Shown: piece by piece, positions 51,491 through 60,308 of the stretch
Layout of the letters: the number at the start of each line of letters is the position of its first letter
How positions within the stretch are numbered: position 1 is the first letter of the stretch
NCBI GenBank assembly: GCA_022649305.1
Contig: JALCNW010000017.1
Coordinates: 1 to 64,000, forward strand
DNA from: Enterobacter sp.
GTDB lineage: Bacteria > Pseudomonadota > Gammaproteobacteria > Enterobacterales > Enterobacteriaceae
DNA: 64,000 nucleotides
Direction of reading: 5' to 3'
Notes under the pieces: generated by a model
Database searches by the model: none
What the model was told of the DNA's origin: nothing
What the model saw: only the letters and a program-made list of their open reading frames with translations
Translations under genes and position numbers: made by a program

Positions 51491-53017
51491 ATGAGTATGT
51501 CTTCCATACCTTCGCCTTCCCCATCCGGTAAGCTCTATGGCTGGGTTGAAAGGATCGGTAATAAAGTACCGCACCCTTTCCTGCTTTTCATTTATCTGAT
51601 TGTTATTTTGATGATTTCCACAGCCGTCCTGTCGGCGTTTGACGTCAGCGTCCGAAGCCCGGCTGACGGCAGCATGGTGGAGGTGAAAAACCTGCTTAGC
51701 GTTGAAGGGTTGCACTGGTTTTTACCCAATGTCATTAAAAACTTCAGCGGATTTGCACCGCTAGGCGCCATTCTTGCGCTGGTGCTGGGTGCAGGTCTGG
51801 CGGAACGCGTCGGGCTGCTGCCTGCGCTAATGGTAAAAATGGCATCGATCGTGAGCGCGCGTTACGCGAGCTTTATGGTGTTGTTTATTGCTTTCTTCAG
51901 CCATATTTCCTCTGATGCCGCGCTGGTGATTATGCCGCCGATGGGCGCGCTGATTTTCTTAGCCGTTGGCCGCCATCCCGTAGCGGGCTTGCTGGCCGCT
52001 ATCGCAGGCGTGGGCTGCGGATTCACCGCTAATCTCCTGATTGTGACAACGGATGTCCTGCTCTCCGGTATCAGCACCGAGGCGGCAAAAACCATCGATG
52101 CCGGTATGCATGTCAGCGTTATCGACAACTGGTATTTTATGGCCTGCTCTGTGATTGTGCTGACGATTGTTGGGGGGCTCATCACCGATAAAATTATCGA
52201 GCCGCGTCTGGGTAAATGGGAGGGTAACAGCGATGAGAAGCTGGACACCCTGAGTCAAGCACAACGCTTTGGGCTGTGCGTGGCGGGGATCGTTTCGTTA
52301 TGTTTTATCGCGGTGATTGCCCTGATGGTGGTTCCGGAAAATGGCATCCTTCGCGACCCTGTTAAACATACTGTCCTCCCGTCGCCCTTCATTCAGGGTA
52401 TTGTCCCACTGATCATTCTGTTCTTTTTTGTCGTATCGCTGGCATATGGCATAGCCACTGGTAAAATTCGCCGTCAGGGCGATCTGCCGCATTTGATGAT
52501 TGAGCCTATGAAGGAGATGGCAGGCTTTATCGTAATGGTCTTTCCGCTCGCGCAATTTGTTGCCATGTTTAACTGGAGCAACATGGGCAAATTTATGGCG
52601 GTAGGTTTGACCGATATCCTGGAAACGGCTGGATTAAGCGGTATTCCGGCTTTCGTGGGTCTGGCACTGTTGTCGTCATTGCTGTGCATGTTTATCGCCA
52701 GCGGGTCTGCAATCTGGTCAATCCTGGCCCCCATTTTTGTGCCGATGTTTATGCTGCTCGGTTTTCATCCTGCGTTTGCACAAATCTTGTTCCGCGTCGC
52801 CGACTCGTCTGTCATACCCCTCGCCCCCGTTTCGCAGTTCGTGCCGCTGTTTTTAGGTTTCCTTCAGCGCTATAAACCCGAGGCAAAACTGGGTACCTAC
52901 TATTCGCTGGTTCTCCCGTATCCGCTTATCTTTTTAGGGGTATGGCTGGTGATGTTAGTGGCGTGGTATCTTGTCGGTCTGCCAATTGGACCGGGGATTT
53001 ACCCACGGCTGAATTAA
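51491..53017 (+). CDS. abgT: p-aminobenzoyl-glutamate transporter AbgT
   Basis: AbgT is the founding member of the AbgT transporter family and imports p-aminobenzoyl-glutamate for AbgAB. The 508 residues equal K-12. Conserved blocks include KVPHPFLLFIYLI, HISSDAALVIMPPMGAL (with re-entrant hairpin), SGSAIWSILAPIFVPM and DSSVIPLAPVSQFVPLF. It is the last gene of abgABT. Confidence 0.96.
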   Translation: MSMSSIPSPSPSGKLYGWVERIGNKVPHPFLLFIYLIVILMISTAVLSAFDVSVRSPADGSMVEVKNLLSVEGLHWFLPNVIKNFSGFAPLGAILALVLGAGLAERVGLLPALMVKMASIVSARYASFMVLFIAFFSHISSDAALVIMPPMGALIFLAVGRHPVAGLLAAIAGVGCGFTANLLIVTTDVLLSGISTEAAKTIDAGMHVSVIDNWYFMACSVIVLTIVGGLITDKIIEPRLGKWEGNSDEKLDTLSQAQRFGLCVAGIVSLCFIAVIALMVVPENGILRDPVKHTVLPSPFIQGIVPLIILFFFVVSLAYGIATGKIRRQGDLPHLMIEPMKEMAGFIVMVFPLAQFVAMFNWSNMGKFMAVGLTDILETAGLSGIPAFVGLALLSSLLCMFIASGSAIWSILAPIFVPMFMLLGFHPAFAQILFRVADSSVIPLAPVSQFVPLFLGFLQRYKPEAKLGTYYSLVLPYPLIFLGVWLVMLVAWYLVGLPIGPGIYPRLN

Positions 53018-53026
53018 GGACAAGGG

Positions 53027-53539
53027 ATGCTGAGATTACTTGAAGATAAGATTGCCACACCGCTTGGGCCACTGTGGGTCATTGCCGACGAACAGTTCAA
53101 CCTGCGCGCAGTGGAATGGGAAGAGTACAGCAACCGAATGGTTGAATTACTGGATATCCATTATCGTTCGGGCTATGAGCGCATCAGCGCCACCAACCCA
53201 GGCGGCCTGAGTGATAAGCTTGGACACTACTTCGAAGGCGATCTCAGCATTATCGATACGTTACCCACCGCTACAGCCGGTACACCTTTCCAGCGCGAGG
53301 TATGGCAGGCTCTGCGCACCATTCCTTGCGGTCAGGTCATGCATTACGGTCAGTTGGCAGAACAACTTGGTCGCGCTGGCGCGGCCCGGGCGGTAGGTGC
53401 GGCAAACGGCTCAAATCCTGTCAGCATCGTCGTACCCTGCCACCGCGTGATTGGTCGTAACGGCACCATGACGGGCTACGCGGGCGGCGTTCAGCGTAAA
53501 GAGTGGTTACTGCGCCATGAAGGCTACCTGCTGCTGTAG
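53027..53539 (+). CDS. ogt: methylated-DNA-protein-cysteine methyltransferase Ogt
   Basis: Ogt is the constitutive O6-alkylguanine repair protein. The 170 residues end in the catalytic block [14 protein letters not shown], with the accepting cysteine in PCHRV, and the helix-turn-helix region [20 protein letters not shown]. It starts 9 bp after abgT and is followed by fnr, as in K-12. Confidence 0.96.
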   Translation: MLRLLEDKIATPLGPLWVIADEQFNLRAVEWEEYSNRMVELLDIHYRSGYERISATNPGGLSDKLGHYFEGDLSIIDTLPTATAGTPFQREVWQALRTIPCGQVMHYGQLAEQLGRAGAARAVGAANGSNPVSIVVPCHRVIGRNGTMTGYAGGVQRKEWLLRHEGYLLL

Positions 53540-53689
53540 AAACCAAGCTTTTAGTGCTTAATTTTCTTCTATTTAGGTCATAATTCCACAACCAAGCTGT
53601 GGAATTTCAAGAAGATGGCGACACAATGTCGCCACTTGTCTTTTATGATAGTTTGCCAGGCTTACTTACTCTTAAAAAAGATGTTAAAA

Positions 53690-53703
53690 TTGACCAATAT
53701 CAA
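53690..53703 (+). promoter_or_regulatory. FNR autoregulatory site
   Basis: TTGACCAATATCAA matches the FNR consensus at 9 of 10 positions and lies 19 bp upstream of the fnr start, as in the known negative autoregulation of fnr. Confidence 0.8.
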
Positions 53704-53722
53704 TTAAGGCTTGAGCAGACCT

Positions 53723-54475
53723 ATGATCCCGGAAAAGCGAATTATACGACGCATTCAGTCTGGCGGTTGTGCTATCCATTGCCAGGATTGCAGCATCAGC
53801 CAGCTCTGTATCCCGTTTACCCTGAATGAGCATGAACTCGATCAGCTTGATAATATCATCGAGCGCAAAAAGCCTATTCAGAAGGGGCAGACGCTGTTTA
53901 AAGCGGGAGACGAACTGAAATCGCTCTATGCTATCCGTTCTGGCACTATCAAGAGCTACACCATCACCGAACAAGGCGATGAGCAGATCACCGGCTTCCA
54001 TCTTGCTGGCGATCTGGTGGGTTTTGACGCCATTGGCACCGGTAACCACCCGAGTTTTGCTCAGGCGCTGGAAACCTCAATGGTCTGCGAAATTCCATTC
54101 GAGACGCTGGATGACCTGTCAGGCAAAATGCCGAACCTGCGTCAGCAGATGATGCGTTTGATGAGCGGTGAGATCAAAGGCGATCAGGACATGATCCTCC
54201 TGCTTTCTAAAAAGAATGCAGAAGAGCGTCTGGCGGCCTTTATCTACAACCTCTCGCGCCGTTTTGCAGAACGTGGATTCTCTCCGCGCGAGTTCCGTCT
54301 GACCATGACGCGTGGCGATATCGGTAACTATCTTGGCCTGACGGTGGAAACCATCAGCCGCCTGTTGGGCCGTTTCCAGAAAAGCGGCATGTTAGCGGTG
54401 AAAGGTAAATACATCACCATCGAAAACGGCGAAGCGCTGGCAGTCCTCGCAGGCCATTCTCGCAACGTTGCTTAA
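53723..54475 (+). CDS. fnr: anaerobic regulator FNR
   Basis: FNR is the oxygen-sensing CRP-family activator/repressor of anaerobic respiration. The ATG at 53723 ([20 protein letters not shown], residues 1-20) gives 250 residues. Cluster cysteines at 20, 23 and 29, and the one in TSMVCEIPF, are present. The recognition helix contains [11 protein letters not shown]. Probable targets in this window are dmsA, hcp and fnr itself. In K-12 uspE lies beyond fnr; here prophage DNA does. Confidence 0.98.
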   Translation: MIPEKRIIRRIQSGGCAIHCQDCSISQLCIPFTLNEHELDQLDNIIERKKPIQKGQTLFKAGDELKSLYAIRSGTIKSYTITEQGDEQITGFHLAGDLVGFDAIGTGNHPSFAQALETSMVCEIPFETLDDLSGKMPNLRQQMMRLMSGEIKGDQDMILLLSKKNAEERLAAFIYNLSRRFAERGFSPREFRLTMTRGDIGNYLGLTVETISRLLGRFQKSGMLAVKGKYITIENGEALAVLAGHSRNVA

Positions 54476-54623
54476 CTCTCGATTTTCTTTTTGCCAGATC
54501 GTTAAATTTTCATGATTTATTGATCTGGCGAAGGTTATCCCTTCATTTCATCAAGTTAGATGTATATCAATCAGTTACACCATACCTGCTTAAGACAATA
54601 GTGGGTTATATCGGGTTATTTAA

Positions 54624-54671
54624 TGCCCCTTTTCCTGCCCCTATTTGAAAATTTGCCCCCAAATCTGCCCC
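54624..54671. repeat. four spaced TGCCCC repeats, possible integrase arm sites
   Basis: TGCCCC occurs at 54624, 54636, 54654 and 54666, so the spacings are 12, 18 and 12 bp; the last two copies extend to TTTGCCCCCAAA and TCTGCCCCCAAA. Regularly spaced short repeats at a phage/host border are characteristic of arm-type integrase sites. No integrase gene lies in this part of the prophage. Confidence 0.4.
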
Positions 54672-54744
54672 CAAAATCTTTGGCATCTGCTCAACACTCT
54701 TTGTCCCTGCCCTATACTTTCAGTCTGACTGACTGGAGGTTTCT

Positions 54745-55398
54745 ATGTGTGGACGTTTTGCACAAGCCCAAACCCGTGAAGAATATCTGGCTTACCTGGC
54801 CGATGAAGCCGATCGCGACATTGCCTATGACCCGGAACCTATTGGCCGGTACAACGTCGCGCCCGGAACCAAAGTCCTGCTGCTGAGCGAACGAGACGAG
54901 CAACTGCACCTCGATCCGGTTCTGTGGTCCTACGCGCCCGGGTGGTGGGATAAGCAGCCGCTGATTAACGCGCGCGTCGAGACGGCGGCCACCAGCAGAA
55001 TGTTTAAACCTCTCTGGCAGCATGGCCGGGCGATCTGTTTTGCGGATGGGTGGTTCGAATGGAAGAAGGAAGGCAACAAGAAGCAGCCCTATTTCATTCA
55101 CCGGGCCGACGGGCATCCGATCTTTATGGCAGCGATCGGCAGCACGCCGTTCGAACGCGGCGATGAAGCAGAAGGTTTTCTGATAGTGACGTCTCCAGCT
55201 GACAAAGTCCTAGTCGATATTCACGACCGCCGGCCACTTGTTTTGTCACCTGAAGCTGCCCGTGAGTGGATGCGACAGGATATCATTTGGAAGGATGCGG
55301 AGGACATTATTGCAGAGGGAACTGTTCCAGCAGAAAAATTTATCTGGCACGCAGTTTCGCGCGCCGTAGGGAATGTGGAAATCAATGCCCGGAGTTAA
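54745..55398 (+). CDS. SRAP-domain (HMCES/YedK-type) DNA-protein crosslinking protein
   Basis: The 217-residue protein is an SRAP protein, which protects abasic sites in single-stranded DNA by a covalent link through Cys2. The catalytic MCGRFAQ start is intact (Met removed, Cys exposed), as are YNVAPGTKVLLL, INARVETAATSRMF, CFADGWFEWKK with its catalytic Glu, and the DIHDRRPLVL histidine block. A -10-like TATACT lies at 54713. K-12 YedK is a chromosomal homologue; this copy lies in the prophage, near umuDC. Confidence 0.92.
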   Translation: MCGRFAQAQTREEYLAYLADEADRDIAYDPEPIGRYNVAPGTKVLLLSERDEQLHLDPVLWSYAPGWWDKQPLINARVETAATSRMFKPLWQHGRAICFADGWFEWKKEGNKKQPYFIHRADGHPIFMAAIGSTPFERGDEAEGFLIVTSPADKVLVDIHDRRPLVLSPEAAREWMRQDIIWKDAEDIIAEGTVPAEKFIWHAVSRAVGNVEINARS

Positions 55399-55783
55399 CA
55401 AATGCTATCACCATGATTCAAATGAACTTTCAGGCGACATGCTGATTTGAATAAAACTGAGTATTAGTCGCCATTGCTGCAAAGTTTTGTTGCAAACTAG
55501 AGTTAACGTAACCATCTAACTGTTGCGAATATGCATGATTTTTAACCCATCCCTTCTCAAATCATGGAAAAACAATGAAATTAATGCTATGGGCTATGAA
55601 TACACTTGTTTAGTTGTTAAAAATCCGTGAGCCAGTCTCGAACAAAAATTAAACAAAATAGCCCGTCGACCTTGTGAAGATAAAGCAAAGTAATGCTAAC
55701 ATGTGTTCAATACAACTAGATTACTGTAGCATTCAACTACTTACGCTTTTTCGTTTCCGGGATCGTAACCTGGCTGAGAAAAA
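55399..55783. other. AT-rich region before the GHKL cassette
   Basis: These 385 bp have no credible gene. They are AT-rich and presumably hold the cassette promoter; TTGTGA at 55672 followed 17 bp later by a weak -10 is the only candidate pair I see. Confidence 0.35.
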
Positions 55784-56716
55784 ATGAGAAATAACGAAAT
55801 TCCATTCGTAATCGACAAACCGCTGTGTATGTACAGAAAAGAGAATTTTTCTGAAACGATGCATACTTTAAGAAGAATTAACGATGCATCATATCGCTTT
55901 GGGCATAGTGTCGAGATAGACCTTTCAACCACTCCTTATGTAAGCGCTGCTGCGTCACTTTTGTTGTTCGCGATTGTTAATCGCGCTCAACTGTGTATAC
56001 GTGAAGGCCAAACAATTCGAATCACCCTCCCAACGAGAAAGGGGAATTCCGAAGGATATCGCTGGATTGTATCTACAGGGCTTGCCAAAGCTCTAATGGC
56101 GTCTACTTTCGAAAAACTAGAAGAGCTAACTACGAGCGGAAGATTTTATCAGTCTTCTGTGGATCCTTACAGCCATCACGCTACAACTGCACAGATGTTA
56201 AATTTAAGATCTACATCTGCATTTTCCGATGAACAATATGCCCTACTGGAATCAGGCATTAGTGAAGCTATGCTTAACGTTTCTCACCATGCCTATGATG
56301 CAGTTCAATACAACGAGCTAATCTCAAAGTTAGGGGGCAAGAGATGGTGGCAATGTGCATGGTTTGACGAAGAAAAAAATCGAGTAACATTCATCATCTG
56401 CGATCTAGGTATGGGAATCCCTAGATCTTTCCACGGTGATAACCTTCAGCCATTTTTACAAGGGATTACACTAGCTGATGCATGGACACATGGAGCAACT
56501 AGAACAGGAGTTTCTGGTAGAGGTAATGGCTCCGAGGATATCAAAAGCCCGGTTGGGGTAGGCTGTACAGATAACGAAACACTTCTGATACTGTCTGGTC
56601 ACGGTAAGTACCTAAAGAGTTCACAAGATAATAAGGTCACAAGTGACTATACTGAAGATGAAATACCAGGTACATTAGTACAATGGAGTTTAGTACCTAA
56701 AAGGGGGCAATTATGA
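55784..56716 (+). CDS. GHKL-type ATPase with STAS-like N-terminal domain
   Basis: The 310-residue cytosolic protein appears to have two domains. Residues 1-80 look STAS-like, with strand VEIDLSTTPYVSAAASLLLF. Residues 145-305 form a histidine-kinase-type (GHKL) ATP-binding fold: N box E161-x3-N165-x3-H169 in SEAMLNVSHHA, G1 box DLGMGIP (207-213), G2 box GRGNG (245-249) and final strand GTLVQWSLV. There is no dimerisation/phosphoacceptor helix, so it is not a classical sensor kinase. It overlaps the next gene by ATGA. AT-rich composition sets it apart from the flanks. It probably acts with the next two genes; biological role unknown. Confidence 0.85.
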   Translation: MRNNEIPFVIDKPLCMYRKENFSETMHTLRRINDASYRFGHSVEIDLSTTPYVSAAASLLLFAIVNRAQLCIREGQTIRITLPTRKGNSEGYRWIVSTGLAKALMASTFEKLEELTTSGRFYQSSVDPYSHHATTAQMLNLRSTSAFSDEQYALLESGISEAMLNVSHHAYDAVQYNELISKLGGKRWWQCAWFDEEKNRVTFIICDLGMGIPRSFHGDNLQPFLQGITLADAWTHGATRTGVSGRGNGSEDIKSPVGVGCTDNETLLILSGHGKYLKSSQDNKVTSDYTEDEIPGTLVQWSLVPKRGQL

Positions 56717-57039
56717 TCATTAATGTTGCAAAAGATTACTCTAAAACACCGTTCGGGCGATATAGAGATGACAGCCCTTATAGCGCAGAAAGATTCCGTG
56801 AAGAAATTTTAATCCCCGCATTCGTTGAAAATCCGAATGAGGAAATCATTGTTGATTTCTCAGGCGTTATGGTTGGATTAGGATCTTCATTTCTAGAGGA
56901 AGTATTTGGGGGGCTAGTAAGAAGTGAACAAGTTCCTGTTGATATTATTTATAAAAATTTAGTTATTAAAAGTAAACTACCCATCTATGAAGGAAGAATA
57001 CTTTCCTTTATAGAACAGGCGGCATCTCTAAAGGGTTAA
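56713..57039 (+). CDS. STAS-like domain protein (DUF4325 type)
   Basis: The 108-residue protein resembles the DUF4325 STAS-like family. After FGRYRDDSPYSAERFREEIL it has the core strand IIVDFSGVMVGLGSSFLEEVFGGLVR (read as IIVDFSGVMVGLGSS then FLEEVFGGLVR) and ends IVIKSKLPIYEG-like (NLVIKSKLPIYEGRILSFIEQA). The overlap with the ATPase gene implies coupled translation and a physical partnership, as between anti-sigma kinases and their STAS antagonists. Confidence 0.8.
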   Translation: MIINVAKDYSKTPFGRYRDDSPYSAERFREEILIPAFVENPNEEIIVDFSGVMVGLGSSFLEEVFGGLVRSEQVPVDIIYKNLVIKSKLPIYEGRILSFIEQAASLKG

Positions 57040-57044
57040 TTAGA

Positions 57045-57545
57045 ATGAAGGATTACGCTTGGGTATTTGGACTTTGTGGGAACATTTTAGTTTTCATAGG
57101 GTGGGTTGTTGTCTATTTAAATGCTAAAAATATTTCCACTCGCTCAGAGATCAAATCAGTTGTTGATTCAATTGTAAAAGCAATTAACGAATCATCATCC
57201 CTAGGCATGAAATACTGGCACAGTAAAGGCTCTGAATATGTCAACAATGAGCATTATACATCCATGATCATGTCAAATATCACCCTGATATCACAATTAA
57301 TTTTATTTGTAAAAGTCCGAGGGATTGATATTGATCAGAATATAAATGCCTACATTAATATATTAACTTTGGATAGCGACGCCGTTTCTAACCTAGATGC
57401 TCAGCAATGTACACTGCGGGCAAACGAAATAAACTCCGAAGCAATGGCTGTCATTATAAGATTAATGGATGCGTTTCATGAAAAATACCCCCCAACTCAT
57501 TATTCAGATATACATAAATGGTATGTGCATCTGAGTTCATTTTAA
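57045..57545 (+). CDS. membrane-anchored protein of the GHKL cassette
   Basis: The 166-residue protein has one N-terminal membrane span (WVFGLCGNILVFIGWVVVYL, residues 5-24). A helical cytoplasmic part follows, with a second hydrophobic stretch SMIMSNITLISQLILFVKV near residues 73-91. I recognise no domain. It follows the STAS-like gene by 5 bp and is probably the last gene of a three-gene operon. A membrane effector or a membrane tether for the ATPase/STAS pair are both possible. Confidence 0.75.
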   Translation: MKDYAWVFGLCGNILVFIGWVVVYLNAKNISTRSEIKSVVDSIVKAINESSSLGMKYWHSKGSEYVNNEHYTSMIMSNITLISQLILFVKVRGIDIDQNINAYINILTLDSDAVSNLDAQQCTLRANEINSEAMAVIIRLMDAFHEKYPPTHYSDIHKWYVHLSSF

Positions 57546-57546
57546 A

Positions 57547-57580
57547 GGCCGCCTAGTGTAATGAAGTATTTTAAGCGGCC
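57547..57580 (+). terminator. hairpin after the GHKL cassette
   Basis: GGCCGC and GCGGCC pair across a 22-base AT-rich loop immediately after the last cassette stop codon. There is no T tract, so it is only a weak terminator candidate. The rest of the interval to umuC is AT-rich and empty. Confidence 0.3.
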
Positions 57581-57776
57581 CTAGAATAACTAAAAGTTAA
57601 CATCTAGGACCGCCAAAGGCAAGATATTAAAAACCAACTATTATACAACCAAAACCCTTCATACTAATAAATAGGTTTGGCCAAGTTTATGAAATAACTG
57701 CATCACTTGCATAATTTAAATCAATTTAATCATCATTAATTAATGAAAAATTTCTTTGTTCCTTTGTTATAGATAT

Positions 57777-59045
57777 TTATCTAACCTTAATTAAGTCTGA
57801 ATATCTGGTAGTGTACCTCGGCGAAAGCATTTCTCGCTTCATCTGCCACTGCTGCTGTATGCCCTGCCCGGCAAAGTATAGCGTTCCTTTTCCATCTTTC
57901 GCGTTCAGATGATCGAGTATCTCCATCAACCTTTCGCTACCGGCCCGCGGCACGTTTTCGTCGAACAGATTGAGCTGGGCAACACCCTGACTGAAGAAGT
58001 CACCGAGCATGATCCCGGCCTTCTGGTACCGGTTACCCTCCTTCCAGATTTTATCCAAGCACTTAACAGCGGAGTTAATTATGTCTCGACTATCCTGTGT
58101 GGGTGTCAGCAGCTTTACTGAGGAGCTGTTACCGTAATACGGCTCATTGAGCGCAAAGGGGGATGTCTTAACAAATGCTGAGATAAACCGGCAATACTGA
58201 TGTTCTCCACGAAGTTTTTCCGCGCCACGCGCAGCATATGAGCATATCGCCTGGCGCATCTGTTCGTATTCTGTGACGCGTTCGCCGAAGGAACGACTGC
58301 AGACGATTTCCTGCTTTGCAGGTGCAAACTCTTCCAAATCAAGACAGGGTTCACCGCGCAGCTCCCGTACCGTTCGCTCGAGCACGACGTTAAAGTGCTT
58401 ACGGATGAACCAGGTGCTCTGCTCTGAGAGGTCCAGCGCAGTTTTGACGCCCATGGCACTGAGCTTCTTGCTGATGCGCCGGCCCACACCCCAGACATCC
58501 TCTACTGGTACTAGCGCAAGCAGACGGCGCTGGCGATCAACATTTGACAGGTCAACTACTCCACCGGTTTGCCGCTGCCACTTTTTGGCGGCGTGATTGG
58601 CCAACTTCGCAAGTGTCTTTGTCTGAGCAATACCAACACCTACAGTGAGATGCGTGCGCTTCAGAACAGTCGCTCTGATTTCGCGCCCGAATTCTGTCAG
58701 GTCCCGGCAATTTCGCACCCCGGTCAGGTCACAAAAGGCCTCATCGATACTGTAAATCTCCACGCGAGGGCTCATTTCTTCCAGTGTTGTCATCACGCGC
58801 TGGCTCATGTCGGCGTACAACTCGTAATTACTGCTGAAGCAGACCACGCCAGCCCGTCGGAAAAGGTCCTTTTGCTTAAAGAAGGGTTCTCCCATCGTTA
58901 TTCCTGCCGCTTTGGCCTCGGCTGATCTTGCGATCACACAGCCATCGTTATTAGAGAGAACGACAACCGGCCGCCCCCTCAAATCCGGTCTGAATACCGT
59001 CTCGCATGATGCGTAGAAGGAATTCACATCACAGAGCGCAAACAT
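57777..59045 (-). CDS. umuC: DNA polymerase V catalytic subunit UmuC
   Basis: UmuC is the Y-family polymerase of Pol V (UmuD'2C), which copies damaged DNA. At 422 residues it has the K-12 length. The first catalytic acidic motif is [14 protein letters not shown] (residues 2-15) and the second is [12 protein letters not shown] (about 98-109). The beta-clamp-binding region QLNLFDEN near residue 360 is intact. It follows umuD by 2 bp and is controlled by its LexA box. It is a phage-carried copy next to tail remnants. Confidence 0.96.
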   Translation of the reverse strand: MFALCDVNSFYASCETVFRPDLRGRPVVVLSNNDGCVIARSAEAKAAGITMGEPFFKQKDLFRRAGVVCFSSNYELYADMSQRVMTTLEEMSPRVEIYSIDEAFCDLTGVRNCRDLTEFGREIRATVLKRTHLTVGVGIAQTKTLAKLANHAAKKWQRQTGGVVDLSNVDRQRRLLALVPVEDVWGVGRRISKKLSAMGVKTALDLSEQSTWFIRKHFNVVLERTVRELRGEPCLDLEEFAPAKQEIVCSRSFGERVTEYEQMRQAICSYAARGAEKLRGEHQYCRFISAFVKTSPFALNEPYYGNSSSVKLLTPTQDSRDIINSAVKCLDKIWKEGNRYQKAGIMLGDFFSQGVAQLNLFDENVPRAGSERLMEILDHLNAKDGKGTLYFAGQGIQQQWQMKREMLSPRYTTRYSDLIKVR

Positions 59046-59047
59046 GA

Positions 59048-59467
59048 TCAGCTCGTCGATTTAACGATGAAAGTTACGACGCCAAAAACATCCAGGGTGT
59101 CTTCACTACCGACAATGATCGGGCTATAAGCGCTGTTCATTGGGTTAAGTTGAACGGTTGGTCGAAGCTGAAGGCGTTTTACTGTGAACTCTCCTTCCAC
59201 TGCGGCAATCACGATATCTCCATGACCCGCAGTGATTGAGCTGTCTACTACCAGCATATCACCATCACTAATTCCCGCATCGATCATCGAGTCACCGGCA
59301 GCCTTCAGGAAGTACGTTGAACTCGGATGCTGGACCATTAACTCATTGAGATCGATACGCTGCTCAACGTAATCCGCTGCCGGGCTGGGAAATCCACACT
59401 GCACCAAATCGCTGAAAAGTGGGATCGCAATGACTTCTCGTAACTCTGCTGGTCTGTATAACTTCAT
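59048..59467 (-). CDS. umuD: Pol V accessory/mutagenesis protein UmuD
   Basis: UmuD is cleaved to UmuD' by RecA-stimulated self-cleavage. The ATG at 59467 ([12 protein letters not shown]) gives 139 residues. The cleavage site Cys24-Gly25 and catalytic Ser60 and Lys97 all fall at the K-12 positions. A longer in-frame start would run through the LexA box. umuD is the first gene of the umuDC operon. Confidence 0.96.
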   Translation of the reverse strand: MKLYRPAELREVIAIPLFSDLVQCGFPSPAADYVEQRIDLNELMVQHPSSTYFLKAAGDSMIDAGISDGDMLVVDSSITAGHGDIVIAAVEGEFTVKRLQLRPTVQLNPMNSAYSPIIVGSEDTLDVFGVVTFIVKSTS

Positions 59468-59481
59468 AACGCACGCCTCGA

Positions 59482-59501
59482 TACTGTTTTTATATACAGT
59501 A
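59482..59501 (-). promoter_or_regulatory. LexA box of umuDC
   Basis: On the minus strand the site reads TACTGTATATAAAAACAGTA, which I recall as identical to the K-12 umuDC SOS box. It lies 15 bp upstream of the umuD start. Confidence 0.93.
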
Positions 59502-59620
59502 GTTGAATGGAAAAATCTGATCAAGGTGCGCTTTGATATTGACTGATTAATGCTTAAGCGGTTTGGCCGTAACCATTTCATGCATCGACAAATATGTTTT
59601 TGTAAATATTTCGGCCCACC

Positions 59621-59962
59621 CTACTGTTTGCCTCCAGCAAACTTTGCTACCGGGAATTTTTTATACAGTGTGCACACCGCTACATCGTAAATTAAGGCAA
59701 CTTGCTTACGATCGACTCCATTCTCTACAAGCCGCCCTGCCTGATCCCATTGCTCCGGAGTCAGTTTTGGCCGGCGACCTCCAATCCTTCCCTTTTCTCT
59801 CGCTGCTGCCAGACCTGCGCGGGTCCTCTCGACGATCAGCTCTCTCTCCATCTCAGCAAGGGCAGACATGATGTGGAAAATGAAGCGCCCCATTGGGCTG
59901 GAAGTGTCGATGCTGTCGGTAAGACTTTTGAAGTGAATACCGCGCTGCCGCAGTTCGTCTAC
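59621..59962 (-). pseudogene. 3' remnant of a Gin/Hin/Pin-type DNA invertase
   Basis: The minus strand reads VDELRQRGIHFKSLTDSIDT, then SSPMGRFIFHIMSALAEMER, then ELIVERTRAGLAAAREKGRI, the C-terminal 60 percent of the catalytic domain plus the helix-turn-helix tail (QVALIYDVAVCTLYKKFP) of a serine recombinase. The N-terminal part with the catalytic serine is gone. The sequence changes abruptly at about 59,960 to tail gene J. Such invertases normally lie beyond the tail fibre genes they switch. A short internal start could give about 90 residues but not an active enzyme. Confidence 0.88.
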
Positions 59963-60257
59963 CCACGTTGATTTCGTTTTCGGTACCGGGGATTCCCTGA
60001 ATGTATTTTTGTGCCTGCGTTCCAGGACGAAACTCCCACGCTACACCGCTGAAGTTCTGAGAACCGTCAGCGTTCTCAATTGCTGTGCCATCCAGATAAA
60101 TATCCCGCGCGGTGAGACTACCAGCAAACTCCCCCTCACCCAACGCCAGAAGGATTTTCGCCTTTGCTACAGATTGCAGATCGTCGGGCTGTTCGGTAGG
60201 AGTTCTTGAGCTTGAGCTGCCGCCCTTGCGGCCTTTGATAGCTGTTGCTGTAGCCAT
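59963..60257 (-). pseudogene. 5' fragment of lambda-type host-specificity/tail tip gene J
   Basis: The first 98 codons of a J-type tail tip protein are present: MATATAIKGRKGGSSSSRTP, the DLQSVAKAKILLALGEGEF block and QKYIQGIPGTENEINVG. J proteins normally exceed 1000 residues. Here the frame passes from NEINVG straight into out-of-frame invertase DNA and stops 36 codons later. The host-range half of the protein is therefore missing. Confidence 0.85.
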
Positions 60258-60268
60258 ATTGCGCCCAT

Positions 60269-60292
60269 AAAAAAAGCCACCCGGAGGTGGCT
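60269..60292 (-). terminator. terminator between tail genes I and J
   Basis: On the minus strand AGCCACC-TCCG-GGTGGCT is followed by seven T residues. It lies between the I stop and the J start, inside what is normally one continuous late operon. Confidence 0.8.
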
Positions 60293-60308
60293 TGATGGAA
60301 GAAGGTTT

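Noticed and set aside
53612-53640. Hairpin GGCGAC...GTCGCC between ogt and fnr as an ogt terminator
   Set aside because: The stem is short and followed by a mixed ACTTGTCTTTT rather than a clean T tract, so I do not list it as a feature.
59853-59962. Last 36 codons of the J frame as a genuine J terminus
   Set aside because: The codons are the invertase gene read out of frame and bear no resemblance to J proteins.
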